A DNA stretch of 15,226 nt from an uncultured Prevotellaceae bacterium (lineage in GTDB: Bacteria > Bacteroidota > Bacteroidia > Bacteroidales > Bacteroidaceae): positions 1 through 15,226 of the forward strand of contig CALGGJ010000020.1 of NCBI GenBank assembly GCA_937915745.1. The letters run 5' to 3'. The notes beneath the pieces were generated by a model that saw only the letters and a program-made list of their open reading frames with translations, did not search any database and was not told where the DNA came from. Shown in pieces: positions 15,157 to 15,226 of this stretch (position 1 is its first letter; each line of letters begins with the position of its first letter). Position numbers and translations under genes: made by a program.

Positions 15157-15226
15157 TAGGAACGATCGGGTTCGAACCGATGACCTCTTCAATGTGACTG
15201 AAGCGCTCTGAACCAACTGAGCTACG
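15157..15226 (-). tRNA. tRNA-Val (anticodon CAC), 5' end cut by the window
   Basis: Read on the minus strand the cloverleaf is nearly complete. The last two bases of the 5' acceptor strand (15226-15225) are followed by TA, a D-stem GCTC/GAGC (15222-15219 and 15208-15205), an anticodon stem CTTCA/TGAAG with loop GTCACAT (15198-15192), a 5-nt variable loop, a T-stem ATCGG/CCGAT with loop TTCGAAC, and the 3' acceptor strand CGTTCCT with discriminator A at 15157. U33 precedes CAC, so it should read GUG (valine); A35, C36 and A73 agree with valine identity. The first five bases lie outside the window. The CCA end is not encoded (C, A, G follow the discriminator). G32 is unusual, since position 32 is normally a pyrimidine. 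Confidence 0.88.

Noticed and set aside
14962..15216. N-terminal extension of prfA by 85 codons
   Set aside because: It would translate through the -7 box, the tRNA terminator and the tRNA itself; RF1 proteins start at MAETNILDKL-like sequence.

Overview
The window looks like a chromosomal segment of a Bacteroidota bacterium, most likely order Bacteroidales (Prevotella- or Muribaculaceae-like; genus not resolvable by eye). The grounds are Bacteroidetes-type promoters (-7 box TAnnTTTG with a -33 TTTG element 19-20 nt away), the near absence of strong Shine-Dalgarno sequences, protein sequences typical of Bacteroidales, and the divergent rpmH/efp pair. All genes except efp lie on the minus strand.

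Left region (1-6228): a tripartite efflux operon read right to left from one recognisable promoter. It encodes a TolC-like outer-membrane channel, a lipoprotein membrane-fusion protein and an HAE1-type RND pump, followed by a small PII-like (GlnB-fold) protein. Two hairpin-forming inverted repeats lie beyond the last gene. Together the first three would form an envelope-spanning drug/amphiphile exporter; the PII-like protein is a candidate accessory or sensor.

Middle region (6229-7861): a 464-nt stretch (6229-6692) without a convincing gene. It contains a composite repeat in which 43-nt inverted arms enclose short 21-22-nt tandem repeats. It is followed by rpmH (ribosomal protein L34, 51 aa) with its own terminator and promoter, divergent from efp (elongation factor P), which also has a promoter and a terminator-like hairpin.

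Right region (7862-15226): in minus-strand reading order, a tRNA-Val(CAC) truncated by the window edge, its intrinsic terminator, prfA (release factor 1), an AGCS-family sodium:alanine/glycine symporter, a CPA2 cation:proton antiporter with two C-terminal RCK_C domains (4 nt after the symporter), a second 21-nt tandem repeat tract, and a secreted S9B dipeptidyl-peptidase IV-like serine protease. Peptide hydrolysis, amino-acid uptake and ion homeostasis could be functionally linked, but only the symporter/antiporter pair is close enough to argue for co-transcription.

Most of the window is conserved housekeeping and transport content. No complete new defence, mobile or biosynthetic system is visible. 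The parts most worth a second look are the two related intergenic repeat tracts, the PII-like gene behind the RND pump, and the extended promoter motif shared by four transcription units.
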